Positions 9,238-16,964 of a DNA stretch of 64,000 nucleotides are shown in pieces. Under the pieces are notes generated by a model. It did not search any database. It was given only the letters and a program-made list of their open reading frames with translations, and was not told where the DNA came from. Made by a program: the position numbers and the translations under genes. Source of the DNA: Endobacterium cereale (GTDB lineage Bacteria > Pseudomonadota > Alphaproteobacteria > Rhizobiales > Rhizobiaceae); assembly GCF_009617585.1 (NCBI RefSeq), contig NZ_WIXI01000050.1, positions 248,001 through 312,000 of the forward strand. The letters run 5' to 3'. Every line of letters starts with the position of its first letter. The stretch's first letter is position 1.

Positions 9238-9252
9238 TGAGTTAAATACTCA
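9238..9252. promoter_or_regulatory. candidate RirA-type iron box (IRO)
   Basis: TGAGTTAAATACTCA is a perfect palindrome and matches TGA-N9-TCA, the pattern of IRO boxes bound by the iron-sulfur regulator RirA in Rhizobiaceae. It is 85 bases upstream of the heme receptor start. Iron repression of a heme receptor by RirA would be expected. I found no equally clean copy before hmuT. Confidence 0.6.
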
Positions 9253-9358
9253 TGTTTATAAAATGCATGACAGGTGTCACTTTTCTGCCATTCATTTGAG
9301 ATCGCGCGGATTGGATCGCTTCCATGCCAGGTTAGGCAGCTATCAGGCAAAGAAGGCC

Positions 9359-10519
9359 TCAGCGCCAATTGCCGACAAATCCCTCGACATGGATTTCCCT
9401 GGACGGCACGTCTACCGTGCCAAGCGCCAGCAATCGGCCACTCAGATTGGCGACGGGGCAGGAGTGATTGGGCAAAATAAGCACTGGTGTTCCGACCTTC
9501 GGGCCGCTGCCGCCGAGTTCCAGAAACGCATGCTCTTCCGACAGTTTGGCCACCGGCAGCGGCGCGTCATGCCCGATCATCCATGCTTCGCCGAAAGATT
9601 TCGTGGCCGAGGTGCCGTGTGCGCCGAGATCGGATGACAGGGTTTTGGAACCGACATTGGCGATGGCGTAATGGTCGTTGACGGCGATGATCCGCGCGGC
9701 CACGCCCAGTGACAGGCTGTCGCGTTCAACCAGTCCCAGCCGAACGGCCGTCAGATCGTAAAAGACGTAATTGCCGGGGCGAACTTCGTCGATGCCCTCG
9801 AAACCAGCATTTTTCACAAGTGTCGGCGTGCTGCCGATGGACACGCGAGACACATCTATTCCGGCGGCCTCAAGCTTCCGGCGCATCGCGGTCATGATCG
9901 CCAGCTCGCTTTCGGCAATCGTGGTGACGACGACGGGATTGCCGGCGCCATAGGCATGACCGGCATGCGAGAGGATACCTCCAAAGTTAAGGTCCGCGCT
10001 GCCGTCAATCGCGGCGGCGATTTTGAGTGCTGTTTCGGCATTCGGGTCGACACCGCAACGATGCAGGCCGACATCGACCTTCATGAACACAGTCGCCCTG
10101 CGTCCGGCTTCCCGGGCACCCGCGATCAGGGCATCCACCGTCTCGCAGCTGTCGGCAACGAAGCGAATGTCCTCGGCGCTCGTCGCCTCGCGCAACAGTC
10201 CGGCAATGGTCTGCGGGTTGAGAAGCGGATAGGCGAGGGTGACGGGGAAAAGGCCATCGCGCAGCAGCATGGCGGCTTCATAAGGCCGCGCCGTGGTAAA
10301 ACCGGAAGCGCCGTTTTCCTTCTGCAGTCGGGCAATTTCGAGGCTCTTGTGGGTCTTGATATGCGGATGCAGCGCCGCCCGCCCGCCGACAAGCGTTGCC
10401 ATATCCTCGATATTGCGGCGAAGAACCGCTTCGTCGATGACCACGCGCGGTTCGTTCAGCGCATCGAAACCGCAAAACCGGGTGGAGAGGTCGAGAGGAG
10501 AGGACGGCTGTTCGGACAT
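9359..10519 (-). CDS. fold-type III PLP enzyme, D-threonine aldolase / D-serine dehydratase-like
   Basis: Alanine-racemase-fold PLP enzyme, 386 residues from ATG 10519 (MSEQPSSPLDLS). The PLP lysine lies in HIKTHKS; VFMKVDVGLHRCGV follows in the barrel; and PNHSCPVANL near the C terminus gives the His-x-Cys metal site used by D-threonine aldolase, D-3-hydroxyaspartate aldolase and DSD1-type D-serine dehydratase. It therefore probably acts on a D-beta-hydroxy amino acid with a divalent metal. It is divergent from the Ldh2-type gene across about 140 bases. The exact substrate cannot be chosen from sequence alone. Confidence 0.85.
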   Translation of the reverse strand: MSEQPSSPLDLSTRFCGFDALNEPRVVIDEAVLRRNIEDMATLVGGRAALHPHIKTHKSLEIARLQKENGASGFTTARPYEAAMLLRDGLFPVTLAYPLLNPQTIAGLLREATSAEDIRFVADSCETVDALIAGAREAGRRATVFMKVDVGLHRCGVDPNAETALKIAAAIDGSADLNFGGILSHAGHAYGAGNPVVVTTIAESELAIMTAMRRKLEAAGIDVSRVSIGSTPTLVKNAGFEGIDEVRPGNYVFYDLTAVRLGLVERDSLSLGVAARIIAVNDHYAIANVGSKTLSSDLGAHGTSATKSFGEAWMIGHDAPLPVAKLSEEHAFLELGGSGPKVGTPVLILPNHSCPVANLSGRLLALGTVDVPSREIHVEGFVGNWR

Positions 10520-10656
10520 GGAAAACCTTCTGATGCGTCGATGCGGGTGCAGAAGCATTAGCGTCGAATGAGGCGGTTCGCCATCCTCGAAACCATTCCT
10601 GTTTTCGGATCCATGCGCTAGCTTCGCATGAGAGGAAAAAGGGAGGAGCCAAAATC

Positions 10657-11718
10657 GTGGATCAACAGGGCCGTAAAAATGTTTCGCTGGTGGAGCTTGA
10701 TCGGTTCTGCCGTTCGGTGCTTGTCGCCTGCGGTGCCAATGACACGACCGCCGATGCGGTGACGAGGGCGATGATGCATGGCACGCGCCATGGCGTGGAT
10801 AGCCACGGCGTGCGTCTGCTCGATCATTATGTCAGGGTGCTTGAAGGCGGGCGGATCAAAAAGGCGCCGGAGATGAAAGTGGTCAATGCCTTCGGTGCCA
10901 TCGAGACGCTGGATGCCGGTGACGGACATGGTGCGCTGGCGACCTATACGGCCATGGATCATGCCGTGGCGCTTGCCGGAAAATTCGGCATCGGTGCCGT
11001 CGGCATTCGCAACAGCTCGCATTTCGGCCCGGCCGGCGCCTATTCGATGGAGGCGGCAAGGCGGGGTTATATCGGCTTCACCTTCTGCAATTCCGACAGT
11101 TTTGTGCGCCTGCATGGCGGTGCGCAGCGGTTTCACGGCACCAATCCGATTGCCGTCGCGGTGCCGTCGGCGCAGGAAAATCCGTGGCTGCTCGACATGG
11201 CGACCAGCGCCATCCCCTTCAATCGCGTGCTTCTCTATCGCAGCACCGGAACCGAATTGCCGCAGGCGGTAGCGTCGGATGCTAGCGGCATAGATACACG
11301 CGATGCGGAAGCAGTGGACATGCTGGCGCCGCTCGGGGGTGAATTCGGCTTTAAAGGTGCGGGGCTTGCCGGACTTGCGGAAATCTTGAGCGCCGTGGTC
11401 ACCGGCATGCGACTGAGTTTCGATATTCCCGGCATGATGTCACAGGATATGGCGACGCCGCGCGGGCTGGGTGCCTTCGTCCTTGCCATCAAGCCGGATG
11501 CGTTTGGAGATCAGGCGACATTCGATGCAGGCATGATGCGGTATCTCGAGGTTCTGCGCAATTCGCCGACCCGCGAAGGCCAGCGGGTGATGGCACCCGG
11601 CGACCGTGAATGGGCAGTGGCGGCCGAGCGCGAGAAAAACGGGGTGGTGATCGATCCGGCCACGCGCGAGGCGTTTTCAGCACTCGGCCAGAAATACGGT
11701 GTGACGCTCCAGGGGTGA
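10657..11718 (+). CDS. Ldh2-family malate/L-lactate-type dehydrogenase
   Basis: NAD(P)-dependent 2-hydroxyacid dehydrogenase of the Ldh2/MDH2 family, 353 residues. GTG 10657 is supported by GGGAGGAG upstream. The family histidine is in HGVDSHGV (His50), and NSSHFGPAG (His122) and QRFHGTNPI are the conserved nucleotide/active-site loops. Members reduce or oxidise malate, lactate, ureidoglycolate, sulfolactate or 2,3-diketo-gulonate. Lying upstream of a hexuronate regulator and importer, it may act on a sugar-acid side product, but a hairpin separates it from them, so it may also be independent. Confidence 0.85.
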   Translation: MDQQGRKNVSLVELDRFCRSVLVACGANDTTADAVTRAMMHGTRHGVDSHGVRLLDHYVRVLEGGRIKKAPEMKVVNAFGAIETLDAGDGHGALATYTAMDHAVALAGKFGIGAVGIRNSSHFGPAGAYSMEAARRGYIGFTFCNSDSFVRLHGGAQRFHGTNPIAVAVPSAQENPWLLDMATSAIPFNRVLLYRSTGTELPQAVASDASGIDTRDAEAVDMLAPLGGEFGFKGAGLAGLAEILSAVVTGMRLSFDIPGMMSQDMATPRGLGAFVLAIKPDAFGDQATFDAGMMRYLEVLRNSPTREGQRVMAPGDREWAVAAEREKNGVVIDPATREAFSALGQKYGVTLQG

Positions 11719-11751
11719 GCGTCGCAAGGCCCAAGTGTATGTCAAGGCTTA

Positions 11752-11779
11752 CCATTCCTATAGTCGCCTATAGGAATGG
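11752..11779 (+). terminator. 12-bp perfect hairpin after the Ldh2 gene
   Basis: CCATTCCTATAG and CTATAGGAATGG form a perfect 12-bp stem with a 4-base loop (TCGC). It lies 33 bases past the Ldh2 stop and about 35 bases before the GntR palindrome. Only a weak T-rich tail follows (CCCATTTCTTT). It may be a terminator or a second regulatory palindrome. Confidence 0.5.
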
Positions 11780-11814
11780 GCCCATTTCTTTATAAAATAT
11801 TGACATCTGCAAAT

Positions 11815-11833
11815 TGGTCAGACAATCTGACCA
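11815..11833. promoter_or_regulatory. palindromic operator for the GntR regulator
   Basis: TGGTCAGA-CAA-TCTGACCA is a perfect 8-3-8 palindrome 42 bases upstream of the GntR gene start. FadR-type GntR regulators bind TGGT-N-ACCA palindromes of this shape. It overlaps the position expected for a promoter (TTGACA at 11809 end region and downstream), so autoregulation and control of the uxu operon are likely. Confidence 0.65.
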
Positions 11834-11875
11834 CCTGCGCTGCGGAGGAGGAACTGTCAGCGCCGGGAGGATTTC

Positions 11876-12586
11876 ATGTTTGTGGCTCTGGAGCCGCGCC
11901 GCCTTTACCGGCAGGTCGCGGAGCAGTTGCGCGCGCTTATCGAAACGGGAGAGCTGCCTGCTGGCGATCGCTTTCCGGCGGAGCGCGAGCTTGCTGAACG
12001 GTTGGGCGTCTCGCGTCCGACCGTGCGGGAAGCGTTGATCGTGCTGGAGGTTGAGGGGCTGATCCAGATCCGCATGGGATCCGGTGTTTATGTCAGTCGC
12101 AAGCCACCGACGAACGCCGTTTTGCCGGCCGATGACAGTGACGGACCGTTCGAACTTCTGCAGGCGCGTTGCCTGATCGAGAGCGCCATTGCCGAAGAAG
12201 CCGCGCGGATCGCGCGACCGACACATATTGCGGCGCTTGATGCGCTTCTTTCGGAAATGGCGGTTTCGCTGGAGGATTCGCATCAGGCGCTGGCCATCGA
12301 TCGGGCCTTTCATACGGCGATTGCCAACATCATCGGTAACTCGGCGCTGAACCGTTTTACCGGGCTGATCTACGACCGTCGACTGTCTCCCTATTTTGAA
12401 AAGCTCGCCAGCTATTTCGAGGGGCCACATACATGGCAGATGGCGCTGGAGGAGCACCGGATCATTCGTGATGCGATCGCTGCCGGTGACCCGGAAGCCG
12501 CACGTCACGCCATGCGCGAGCACCTGACCCGCTCGCAGAAGAGATTTTCGGAAAGCTTTGGAGAGGAGCCGGTACGGGAAGACTGA
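11876..12586 (+). CDS. FadR-subfamily GntR regulator of the hexuronate operon
   Basis: 236-residue transcription factor. The N-terminal winged helix (AERLGVSRPTVREALIVLEV, then GSGVYVSRK) is the GntR type. The C-terminal FCD all-helical ligand domain carries the metal-site pattern with DRAFHTAI and EEHRIIRD. GGGAGG lies directly before ATG 11876. It heads a run of same-strand genes for a TRAP importer, UxuA and a UxuB-like enzyme, so it is a UxuR/ExuR-like repressor in role, probably released by a hexuronate or its aldonate. A perfect palindrome upstream is the likely operator. A strong hairpin plus T-run follows its stop. Confidence 0.9.
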   Translation: MFVALEPRRLYRQVAEQLRALIETGELPAGDRFPAERELAERLGVSRPTVREALIVLEVEGLIQIRMGSGVYVSRKPPTNAVLPADDSDGPFELLQARCLIESAIAEEAARIARPTHIAALDALLSEMAVSLEDSHQALAIDRAFHTAIANIIGNSALNRFTGLIYDRRLSPYFEKLASYFEGPHTWQMALEEHRIIRDAIAAGDPEAARHAMREHLTRSQKRFSESFGEEPVRED

Positions 12587-12617
12587 TCCGGCCGCGAGGA
12601 GGCGGCGGATTTTTTTT
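12586..12617 (+). terminator. terminator or attenuator between GntR gene and dctP
   Basis: ATCCG ... CGGAT stem with inner CGC/GCG pairs, directly followed by eight T residues (12610-12617). It starts on the last base of the GntR stop codon. Only 32 bases remain before dctP, too few for a separate full promoter, so it probably limits rather than abolishes readthrough. Confidence 0.7.
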
Positions 12618-12649
12618 AGACATATCTGAAATCAACTCGGGAGGAGAGC

Positions 12650-13624
12650 ATGACATTCAGGTTCAAAACGCTGCTGGGAGCAGCGGCCGTCATCATGGCA
12701 TCATCGATGGGGGCACAGGCGCAGACCGCGCTGAAATGGGCGCATGTCTATGAGACGTCCGAACCGTTCCACACGGAATCGGTCTGGGCGGCAGAGGAAA
12801 TCGCCAAGCGCACCAACAACCGCTACAAGATCGACGTCTTTCCGGCATCGCAGCTGGGCAAGGAAGCTGATATTAACCAGGGCCTGAAGCTCGGAACGGT
12901 CGACATGATCATTTCCGGCTCGAGTTTTGCCTCGCGCGACTACAAGCCGATCGGCGTTACCTACTTTCCTTATATCTTCCGCGATCCGGCGCATCTGATC
13001 GCCTATACCAAGAGCGACGTCTTCAAGCGTCTTGCCAAGGGGTATGAAGACAAGACCGGCAATGTCATCACGGCGGTCAGCTATTACGGCACCCGCCACA
13101 CGACATCCAACAAGCCGATCGCCACCTGCGCCGACCTGAAGGGTGTGAAAATGCGCGTGCCGGATGTGCCGGCCTATCTCGCCATGCCGCGCGCCTGCGG
13201 TGCCAACACCACGCCGATTGCATTCGCTGAAGTCTATCTGGCGCTGCAGAACGGTACGGTCGATGCGCAGGAAAACCCGCTGACCACGATCGAGGCGAAA
13301 AAGTTCTTCGAGGTGCAGAAGAACATCGTGCTTTCGGGCCACATCGTCGACCACCTCAACACGGTCGTTTCCAAGAGCCGCTGGGCAAGCCTGTCGGATG
13401 AAGACAAGAAAATCTTCACCGAGGTGATGCTGGAGGCTGCCGAGCGCACCACCAAGATCATCGAGGAGCGTGAAAACAAGCTAGTCGACGATTTCAAGAA
13501 GCGTGGCCTCAACGTTGTCGAAGTGGACAAGGCCGATTTCGAGAAGAACGTTCTGGAAAAGGTGACGTTCGAGGAGTTCGGTTACCAGAAATCCGACTGG
13601 GAAGCCATCCGCGCCATCAAGTAA
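12650..13624 (+). CDS. TRAP transporter periplasmic substrate-binding protein (DctP family)
   Basis: Periplasmic receptor of a TRAP importer. GGGAGGAG precedes ATG 12650. A signal peptide (FKTLLGAAAVIMASSMGAQAQ) is followed by a typical DctP fold: LGKEADINQGLKLGTVDM, the substrate-carboxylate arginine region KGVKMRVPD, and NGTVDAQENPL. It has 324 residues. It is the first of dctP-dctQ-dctM, followed by uxuA and uxuB-like genes, so the cargo is probably D-glucuronate, D-galacturonate or a related hexuronate/aldonate. The substrate is inferred from the operon. Confidence 0.9.
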   Translation: MTFRFKTLLGAAAVIMASSMGAQAQTALKWAHVYETSEPFHTESVWAAEEIAKRTNNRYKIDVFPASQLGKEADINQGLKLGTVDMIISGSSFASRDYKPIGVTYFPYIFRDPAHLIAYTKSDVFKRLAKGYEDKTGNVITAVSYYGTRHTTSNKPIATCADLKGVKMRVPDVPAYLAMPRACGANTTPIAFAEVYLALQNGTVDAQENPLTTIEAKKFFEVQKNIVLSGHIVDHLNTVVSKSRWASLSDEDKKIFTEVMLEAAERTTKIIEERENKLVDDFKKRGLNVVEVDKADFEKNVLEKVTFEEFGYQKSDWEAIRAIK

Positions 13625-13632
13625 AGGCGTCC

Positions 13633-13657
13633 GGCGCGGCTCCTGGCGGGCCGCGCC
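13633..13657 (+). other. intercistronic hairpin after dctP
   Basis: GGCGCGGC pairs perfectly with GCCGCGCC across a 9-base loop, with no T-run. Such hairpins after a binding-protein gene usually protect the upstream mRNA from 3' decay, giving more binding protein than membrane subunits. Confidence 0.5.
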
Positions 13658-13675
13658 ATCCCCTCATCTAACGGG

Positions 13676-14263
13676 ATGAAATCCATGTCAACGCAGCCGG
13701 AAATTCATACTCAGGTGACGCCTGAGGAGCTTGCGCATACTTTCGATGAAGCGCCAGCCGACGTCGATCTGAAAATCTACGCAATCGAGGATTGGGTGAC
13801 GCTCGCCCTTTTCTGGGCAATGACGGCCTGTGTGTTTTTGCAGTTCTTCACCCGCTATGTGCTCAACGACAGTTATGCCTGGACCGAGGAAATTGCCGTC
13901 AACTGCCTGATCGGCGTGGTGTTTCTGGGGTCCGTCGCCTGCGTGCGCATGTCACGGCATATCCAGGTCGATGTCCTCTACCATTACCTGCCGCCAAAGG
14001 TGACGCGCGTCATGGCGACACTGGTGGATCTCATTCGCATTGGCTTTTTCGCCTACGGCTCGTGGCTGATGTGGCGGTACATGGAAATCGTCGCGGACGA
14101 GGAAATGGTAACGGTCCAGCTGCCCCGCAACATCGTCTTCTACACTGTTCTGGCCGCGTTCGTGCTGATGTTCCTGCGCTCCATTCAGGTGTTCGTTGCC
14201 AACATGCGCCGTGGTTATTCGGTGCTTGAGCGCCCCGAAGAATTCCAGCACGCCGAGGTCTGA
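13676..14263 (+). CDS. TRAP transporter small membrane subunit (DctQ family)
   Basis: Small integral membrane subunit of the TRAP importer, up to 195 residues, with four predicted helices (first around VTLALFWAMTACVFLQFFTRY; the family-typical YAWTEEIAVNCLIGVVFLG follows). Two in-frame ATGs lie at 13676 and 13685; the ribosome site (GGGA) fits the second slightly better. It works with the DctM-type subunit three bases downstream. The N-terminal 35 residues are unusually long and hydrophilic for DctQ. Confidence 0.88.
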   Translation: MKSMSTQPEIHTQVTPEELAHTFDEAPADVDLKIYAIEDWVTLALFWAMTACVFLQFFTRYVLNDSYAWTEEIAVNCLIGVVFLGSVACVRMSRHIQVDVLYHYLPPKVTRVMATLVDLIRIGFFAYGSWLMWRYMEIVADEEMVTVQLPRNIVFYTVLAAFVLMFLRSIQVFVANMRRGYSVLERPEEFQHAEV

Positions 14264-14266
14264 TCC

Positions 14267-15673
14267 ATGCTTCTTCTTATCGGTTCATTTCTGCTTCTGA
14301 TGGTGCTCGGCCTGCCCGTCGCCGTTTCCATGGCAACGTCATCTCTGCTCTACATCGTCATTTACGGCGTCGCCCCCGATATCATTGCCGCACAGCGACT
14401 GATTGCCGGCGTCGAAAGCTTTCCGTTGCTGGCGGTGCCCTTCTTCATCCTTGCCGGCAACCTGATGAACACGGCCGGCGTCACCGGCCGCATCTACTCC
14501 TTTGCGGTCGCGCTGGTCGGCTGGATGAAGGGCGGTCTGGCGCAGGTCAACATCATCGGCTCGGTGGTGTTTTCCGGCATGTCCGGCACGGCATTGGCCG
14601 ATGCTGCCGGTATCGGCACGATCGAGATCAAGGCCATGAAGGACCATGGTTATCCGGTCGAAGCCGCCGTCGGCGTCACTGCCGCATCCGCGACGCTCGG
14701 CCCGATCTTCCCGCCATCTCTGCCCTTCGTCATTTACGGCATGATGGCCAATGTCTCGATCGGCGCGCTGTTCATGGCCGGCATCGTGCCGGGTGTCGTC
14801 ATGACCGTGCTGATGATGCTGACCGTCGCCGTCTTCGCCTATGTCAAACAGTGGGGTTCCGACACGCCATTCAGCCTGCGCAACCTTTTTGGCGCGTCGC
14901 TGGAAGTGCTGATTGTCATGGCCGTGCCGGTCGGCATCTATCTGCTGACGCTTGTCGGTCTGTCGCTCAACTGGGCCATCCTGATTGCGCTCGCAGTCCT
15001 GATCGCCTGCGACTGGTACTTTGATTTCTCTGCCGTCATGGCGCTGATGACGCCGGTCATCCTGATCGGCGGCATGACCATGGGCTGGTTCACGCCGACG
15101 GAAGCAGCGGTTGCCGCCGTACTCTGGTCGCTTTTCCTCGGCCTCGTGCGTTACCGCACGATGACGCTGAAGACCCTTGCCAAGGCGACATTCGACACGA
15201 TCGAAACCACGGCATCCGTGCTGTTCATCGTCGCCGCCGCTTCGGTCTTCGCTTGGCTGTTGACGGTCAGCCAGACGGCACAGCTTCTGTCGACGGCGAT
15301 TACAAGCCTGACCGACAGCAAGTGGGTCTTTCTGATCCTCGTCAATCTCCTGATGCTGTTTGTCGGCTGCTTCCTCGATACGATCGCCGCGATCACCATT
15401 CTCGTGCCGATCCTGCTGCCGATCGTGCTGCAGTTTGACATAGATCCGGTACACTTCGGCCTGATCATGACACTCAATCTCATGATCGGTCTTTTGCACC
15501 CGCCGCTCGGCATGGTGTTGTTCGTCCTGTCGCGTGTTGCCAAACTATCGGTGGAACGCACGACAATGGCGATCCTGCCCTGGCTTGTGCCGCTGCTGAT
15601 CGCACTGGTGCTGATCACCTTCATCCCGGCCATCACATTGTGGTTGCCGACCGAGATGGGCCTGATCCGCTGA
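14267..15673 (+). CDS. TRAP transporter large permease (DctM family)
   Basis: Large transport subunit of the TRAP importer, coupling substrate entry to sodium or proton gradients. It has 468 residues and about 12 membrane helices, including the family signatures VPFFILAGNLMNTAGVTGRI, FSGMSGTALADAAGIGTIEI and GMTMGWFTPTEAAVAAVLW. The gene starts 3 bases after dctQ, so the two are probably coupled. The C-terminal part DTIAAITILVPILLPIV is the second half of the inverted repeat seen in this family. Confidence 0.93.
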   Translation: MLLLIGSFLLLMVLGLPVAVSMATSSLLYIVIYGVAPDIIAAQRLIAGVESFPLLAVPFFILAGNLMNTAGVTGRIYSFAVALVGWMKGGLAQVNIIGSVVFSGMSGTALADAAGIGTIEIKAMKDHGYPVEAAVGVTAASATLGPIFPPSLPFVIYGMMANVSIGALFMAGIVPGVVMTVLMMLTVAVFAYVKQWGSDTPFSLRNLFGASLEVLIVMAVPVGIYLLTLVGLSLNWAILIALAVLIACDWYFDFSAVMALMTPVILIGGMTMGWFTPTEAAVAAVLWSLFLGLVRYRTMTLKTLAKATFDTIETTASVLFIVAAASVFAWLLTVSQTAQLLSTAITSLTDSKWVFLILVNLLMLFVGCFLDTIAAITILVPILLPIVLQFDIDPVHFGLIMTLNLMIGLLHPPLGMVLFVLSRVAKLSVERTTMAILPWLVPLLIALVLITFIPAITLWLPTEMGLIR

Positions 15674-15681
15674 TCGATCAT

Positions 15682-15706
15682 GCCCGCGCCGGAGGAGGGC
15701 GCGGGC
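15682..15706 (+). terminator. GC-rich hairpin between dctM and uxuA
   Basis: GCCCGCGCC pairs with GGCGCGGGC (9 bp, 7-base loop), then TTCTC. It starts 8 bases past the dctM stop. It may be a weak terminator or a processing and stability element, since uxuA follows within 60 bases. Confidence 0.5.
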
Positions 15707-15764
15707 TTCTCACTGCCGAATTTCTGGGCCGAATTTGTGAATTGAATATCAAGGGACAAGATGC

Positions 15765-16961
15765 ATGAGACATACATGGCGATGGTTCGGACCGGTCGAC
15801 AAGGTGACCGTGCAGGATGCGGCGCAAGCGGGGGCAAAAGGCATTGTCAGCGCGCTTCATCACATACCGACCGGTGACGTCTGGCCGGTAGACGAAATCG
15901 CCAAACGCCACGAGGAGATCAAGGCTGGCGGCCTGTTTTGGGATGTGGTGGAAAGCGTGCCGGTTTCGGAAAGCGTCAAGACCCAGACCGGTGATTGGCG
16001 CACGCATGTCGACAACTGGAAAGAGACCCTGCGCCGCCTGTCGGCCAGCGGCATCAAAACCGTCTGCTACAATTTCATGCCGGTGCTGGACTGGACACGC
16101 ACCGACTTGCGCTGGGAAACCCGCCACGCGGCGCGCGCCATGCGTTTCGATCTGACCGATTTCGTCGCTTTCGACATCAACATACTGAAAAGGCCGGATG
16201 CAGCATCCGATTACCCGGAAGCCCTGCAGGATGCAGCGGCCCGACGTTTTTCCGAAATGAACGACGCGAAAATCGCAGCACTCGGCCGCAATATCGGCGC
16301 AGGACTGCCGGGTTCGGCGGATGGTTATACGCTCGAGCAGTTGCTGGAGAAACTGCGGACCTATCAGGGCATCACGGCGCAGAAACTGCAGGCCAATCTG
16401 ATCGATTTCCTCAGCGAGGTCGTGCCGGTGGCCGAACAGGTCGGCATCAACATTTGCGCCCACCCGGATGATCCGCCGTGGCCGCTGCTTGGCCTGCCGC
16501 GCATTCTCTCCACCGAGGCGGACTACGCCTATATTCTCGACACGGTCTACAGCCGCGCCAATGGCATGACGTTGTGCTCCGGCTCTTTGGGGGCGCGCGC
16601 CGACAACGATCTGCCGGCGATTGCCGAACGGTTTGCGTCGCGTATCCACTTCGTTCACTTGCGCAATGTCACGCGCGACGAGGACAGCCTGCCATGCTCG
16701 TTCTACGAGGACGAACATCTGGAGGGCGGCACGGATATGGTCGCCGTCATCGCCGCACTGCTGAAGGAAGAAAAACGCCGGCGTGACGAGGGCAGGGAGG
16801 ATCATGAAATTCCGATGCGTCCCGACCATGGTCAGGAAATCCTCGATGACGTGACGCGTGGCGCGCAGCCCGGTTATCCGGCCATCGGTCGTCTCAAGGG
16901 ACTGGCCGAATTGCGCGGCATCGAGCGCACGCTCTTGCACGCACAATATGGAATGCGGTGA
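15765..16961 (+). CDS. uxuA: mannonate dehydratase
   Basis: Dehydrates D-mannonate to 2-keto-3-deoxy-gluconate in hexuronate catabolism. The 398-residue protein opens with MRHTWRWFGPVDKVTVQDAA and contains GIVSALHHIPTGDVW, CYNFMPVLDWTRTDL, ICAHPDDPPWPLLGLPR and a C-terminal MRPDHGQ, all hallmarks of UxuA with metal-binding His, Cys and Asp residues. AAGGGAC lies upstream of ATG 15765. It is followed after 3 bases by the UxuB-like gene. Confidence 0.95.
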   Translation: MRHTWRWFGPVDKVTVQDAAQAGAKGIVSALHHIPTGDVWPVDEIAKRHEEIKAGGLFWDVVESVPVSESVKTQTGDWRTHVDNWKETLRRLSASGIKTVCYNFMPVLDWTRTDLRWETRHAARAMRFDLTDFVAFDINILKRPDAASDYPEALQDAAARRFSEMNDAKIAALGRNIGAGLPGSADGYTLEQLLEKLRTYQGITAQKLQANLIDFLSEVVPVAEQVGINICAHPDDPPWPLLGLPRILSTEADYAYILDTVYSRANGMTLCSGSLGARADNDLPAIAERFASRIHFVHLRNVTRDEDSLPCSFYEDEHLEGGTDMVAVIAALLKEEKRRRDEGREDHEIPMRPDHGQEILDDVTRGAQPGYPAIGRLKGLAELRGIERTLLHAQYGMR

Positions 16962-16964
16962 ACA

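Noticed and set aside
14339..15499. 386-residue minus-strand frame across dctM
   Set aside because: Highly charged His/Arg/Asp-rich sequence typical of the antisense of a membrane-protein gene; dctM motifs are unambiguous.
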